From an uncultured Clostridium sp. (lineage in GTDB: Bacteria > Bacillota > Clostridia > Lachnospirales > Lachnospiraceae), in assembly GCA_905192625.1 (NCBI GenBank), contig CAJJLI010000157.1, positions 1 to 6,022 of the forward strand: DNA of 6,022 nucleotides, written 5' to 3'. Under the pieces are notes generated by a model. That model was not told the DNA's origin, searched no databases, and was given only the letters and a program-made list of their open reading frames with translations. The number at the start of each line of letters is the position of its first letter. Position 1 is the first letter of the stretch. Positions 5,344 through 6,022 of this stretch are shown here, piece by piece. The translations under genes and the position numbers were made by a program.

Positions 5344-6022
5344 TTATTCGCTAATAACTTTTTCTAAAGCTTTACGCATACCATTTGTTTGAATTTCTTC
5401 GATATATCCAGCAATTTTATCTACTAAACCATCATATTTTGTTAAATCTTCACCGAAGAATTTTTCATTGCTTAAGTAAAGAGTAGTAAATTCTTTTGCA
5501 GTTTTTCCTGAATTTGCTGCAAAGAACTCTAAAACATCAGCATCATCTAAAATCTTATATTCATTGCCATCTCTAGTACCAATTAAAGCATTGTCTTTAA
5601 TTTCACTACCAGTATAGAAGCTCATTAATGCTGCTATAGAGAAGCTTAAGTGATTTGGTAACTGACCAAATTTGTCAATGTAACCTGTTAAGCTTGGCTT
5701 ACAACGAGATTTCCATTTTGATACAGAGTTTAATGAAATAGATAATAATGCATGTTTAATAAATGGATTTTCAAAACGTTCAATTACTGCATTAGCGAAA
5801 GCTTCACATTCTTCTTTTGGAAGAGACAATGTAGGAATGATTTCATTAAATACAGTGTTCATCATGAATTTACGTACTGTTTCATCTTCCATAGATTCTT
5901 TTACGAAATCGTTACCTGCAAGGTAGGAAGCTAATACGAAAGAAGTATGAGCACCATTTAAAATACGTACTTTTCTTTCTCTGTATGGTTTTTGATTGTC
6001 AGTAAAGATTACTGGAAGTCCT
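5344..6022 (-). CDS. uxaB: Tagaturonate reductase, C-terminal part (N-terminus beyond the window)
   Basis: The reading frame is open from the right edge, giving 225 residues of a protein normally about 480-500 long, so roughly the N-terminal half with the NAD-binding domain is missing from view. The first Met inside the window (5892) is internal, because unbroken family sequence precedes it: LPVIFTDNQKPYRERK and then KVRILNGAH. That last segment holds the Lys-x4-Asn-x2-His catalytic motif of the long-chain mannitol dehydrogenase family. The rest is the helical C-terminal domain (ALLSISLNSVSKWKSR, LPNHLSFSIAALMSFY). The enzyme reduces D-tagaturonate to D-altronate with NADH in the cytoplasm. 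The related fructuronate reductase (UxuB) is the main alternative; altronate dehydratase directly downstream supports UxaB. The gene ends in GAA-TAA, 101 nt before the upstream uxaA ATG. Confidence 0.9.
   Translation of the reverse strand, partial: GLPVIFTDNQKPYRERKVRILNGAHTSFVLASYLAGNDFVKESMEDETVRKFMMNTVFNEIIPTLSLPKEECEAFANAVIERFENPFIKHALLSISLNSVSKWKSRCKPSLTGYIDKFGQLPNHLSFSIAALMSFYTGSEIKDNALIGTRDGNEYKILDDADVLEFFAANSGKTAKEFTTLYLSNEKFFGEDLTKYDGLVDKIAGYIEEIQTNGMRKALEKVISE

Overview
This is an AT-rich stretch in which every recognisable gene lies on the minus strand, so transcription runs from the right end (6022) to the left end (1). Ribosome binding sites of the AGGAG/AGGAGG type, low GC, one TTG start and the protein families point to a Gram-positive clostridial pectin degrader. 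A Lachnospiraceae member of the Clostridium phytofermentans type is my best guess; this is inferred from style and gene content, not proven.

The locus encodes cytoplasmic breakdown of pectin-derived uronic acids. In transcription order it holds: the C-terminal 225 residues of tagaturonate reductase (uxaB, cut by the window edge); altronate dehydratase (uxaA); 2-keto-3-deoxygluconate kinase (kdgK); 5-keto-4-deoxyuronate isomerase (kduI); a 295-residue protein that looks like a strongly diverged unsaturated glucuronyl/galacturonyl hydrolase (GH105/GH88-like); and the first 109 residues of a protein with a fibronectin-III-like start, resembling the N-terminus of cytoplasmic polygalacturonase-type enzymes.

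UxaB and UxaA turn tagaturonate (from galacturonate) into altronate and then 2-keto-3-deoxygluconate (KDG). KduI feeds the other arm, in which unsaturated galacturonate released by lyases and unsaturated-uronyl hydrolases is also converted to KDG. KdgK phosphorylates KDG to KDPG. Three partner genes of the pathway (uxaC, kduD and the KDPG aldolase kdgA) are not in the window.

The genes appear to form at least three transcription segments. uxaB-uxaA are separated by 101 nt containing a 43-nt hairpin and no visible promoter. kdgK has its own good sigma-A-type promoter flanked by two perfect palindromes. kduI has a -10 element abutting a perfect 10+1+10 palindrome, and a strong intrinsic terminator behind it. 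The last two genes sit 32 nt apart beyond that terminator and have no convincing promoter of their own. No mobile element, RNA gene or CRISPR array was seen, and no gene-free stretch exceeds 300 bases (the longest is 2228-2497). The most interesting items are the paired palindromes at the promoters and the apparently catalytically degraded GH105-like protein.
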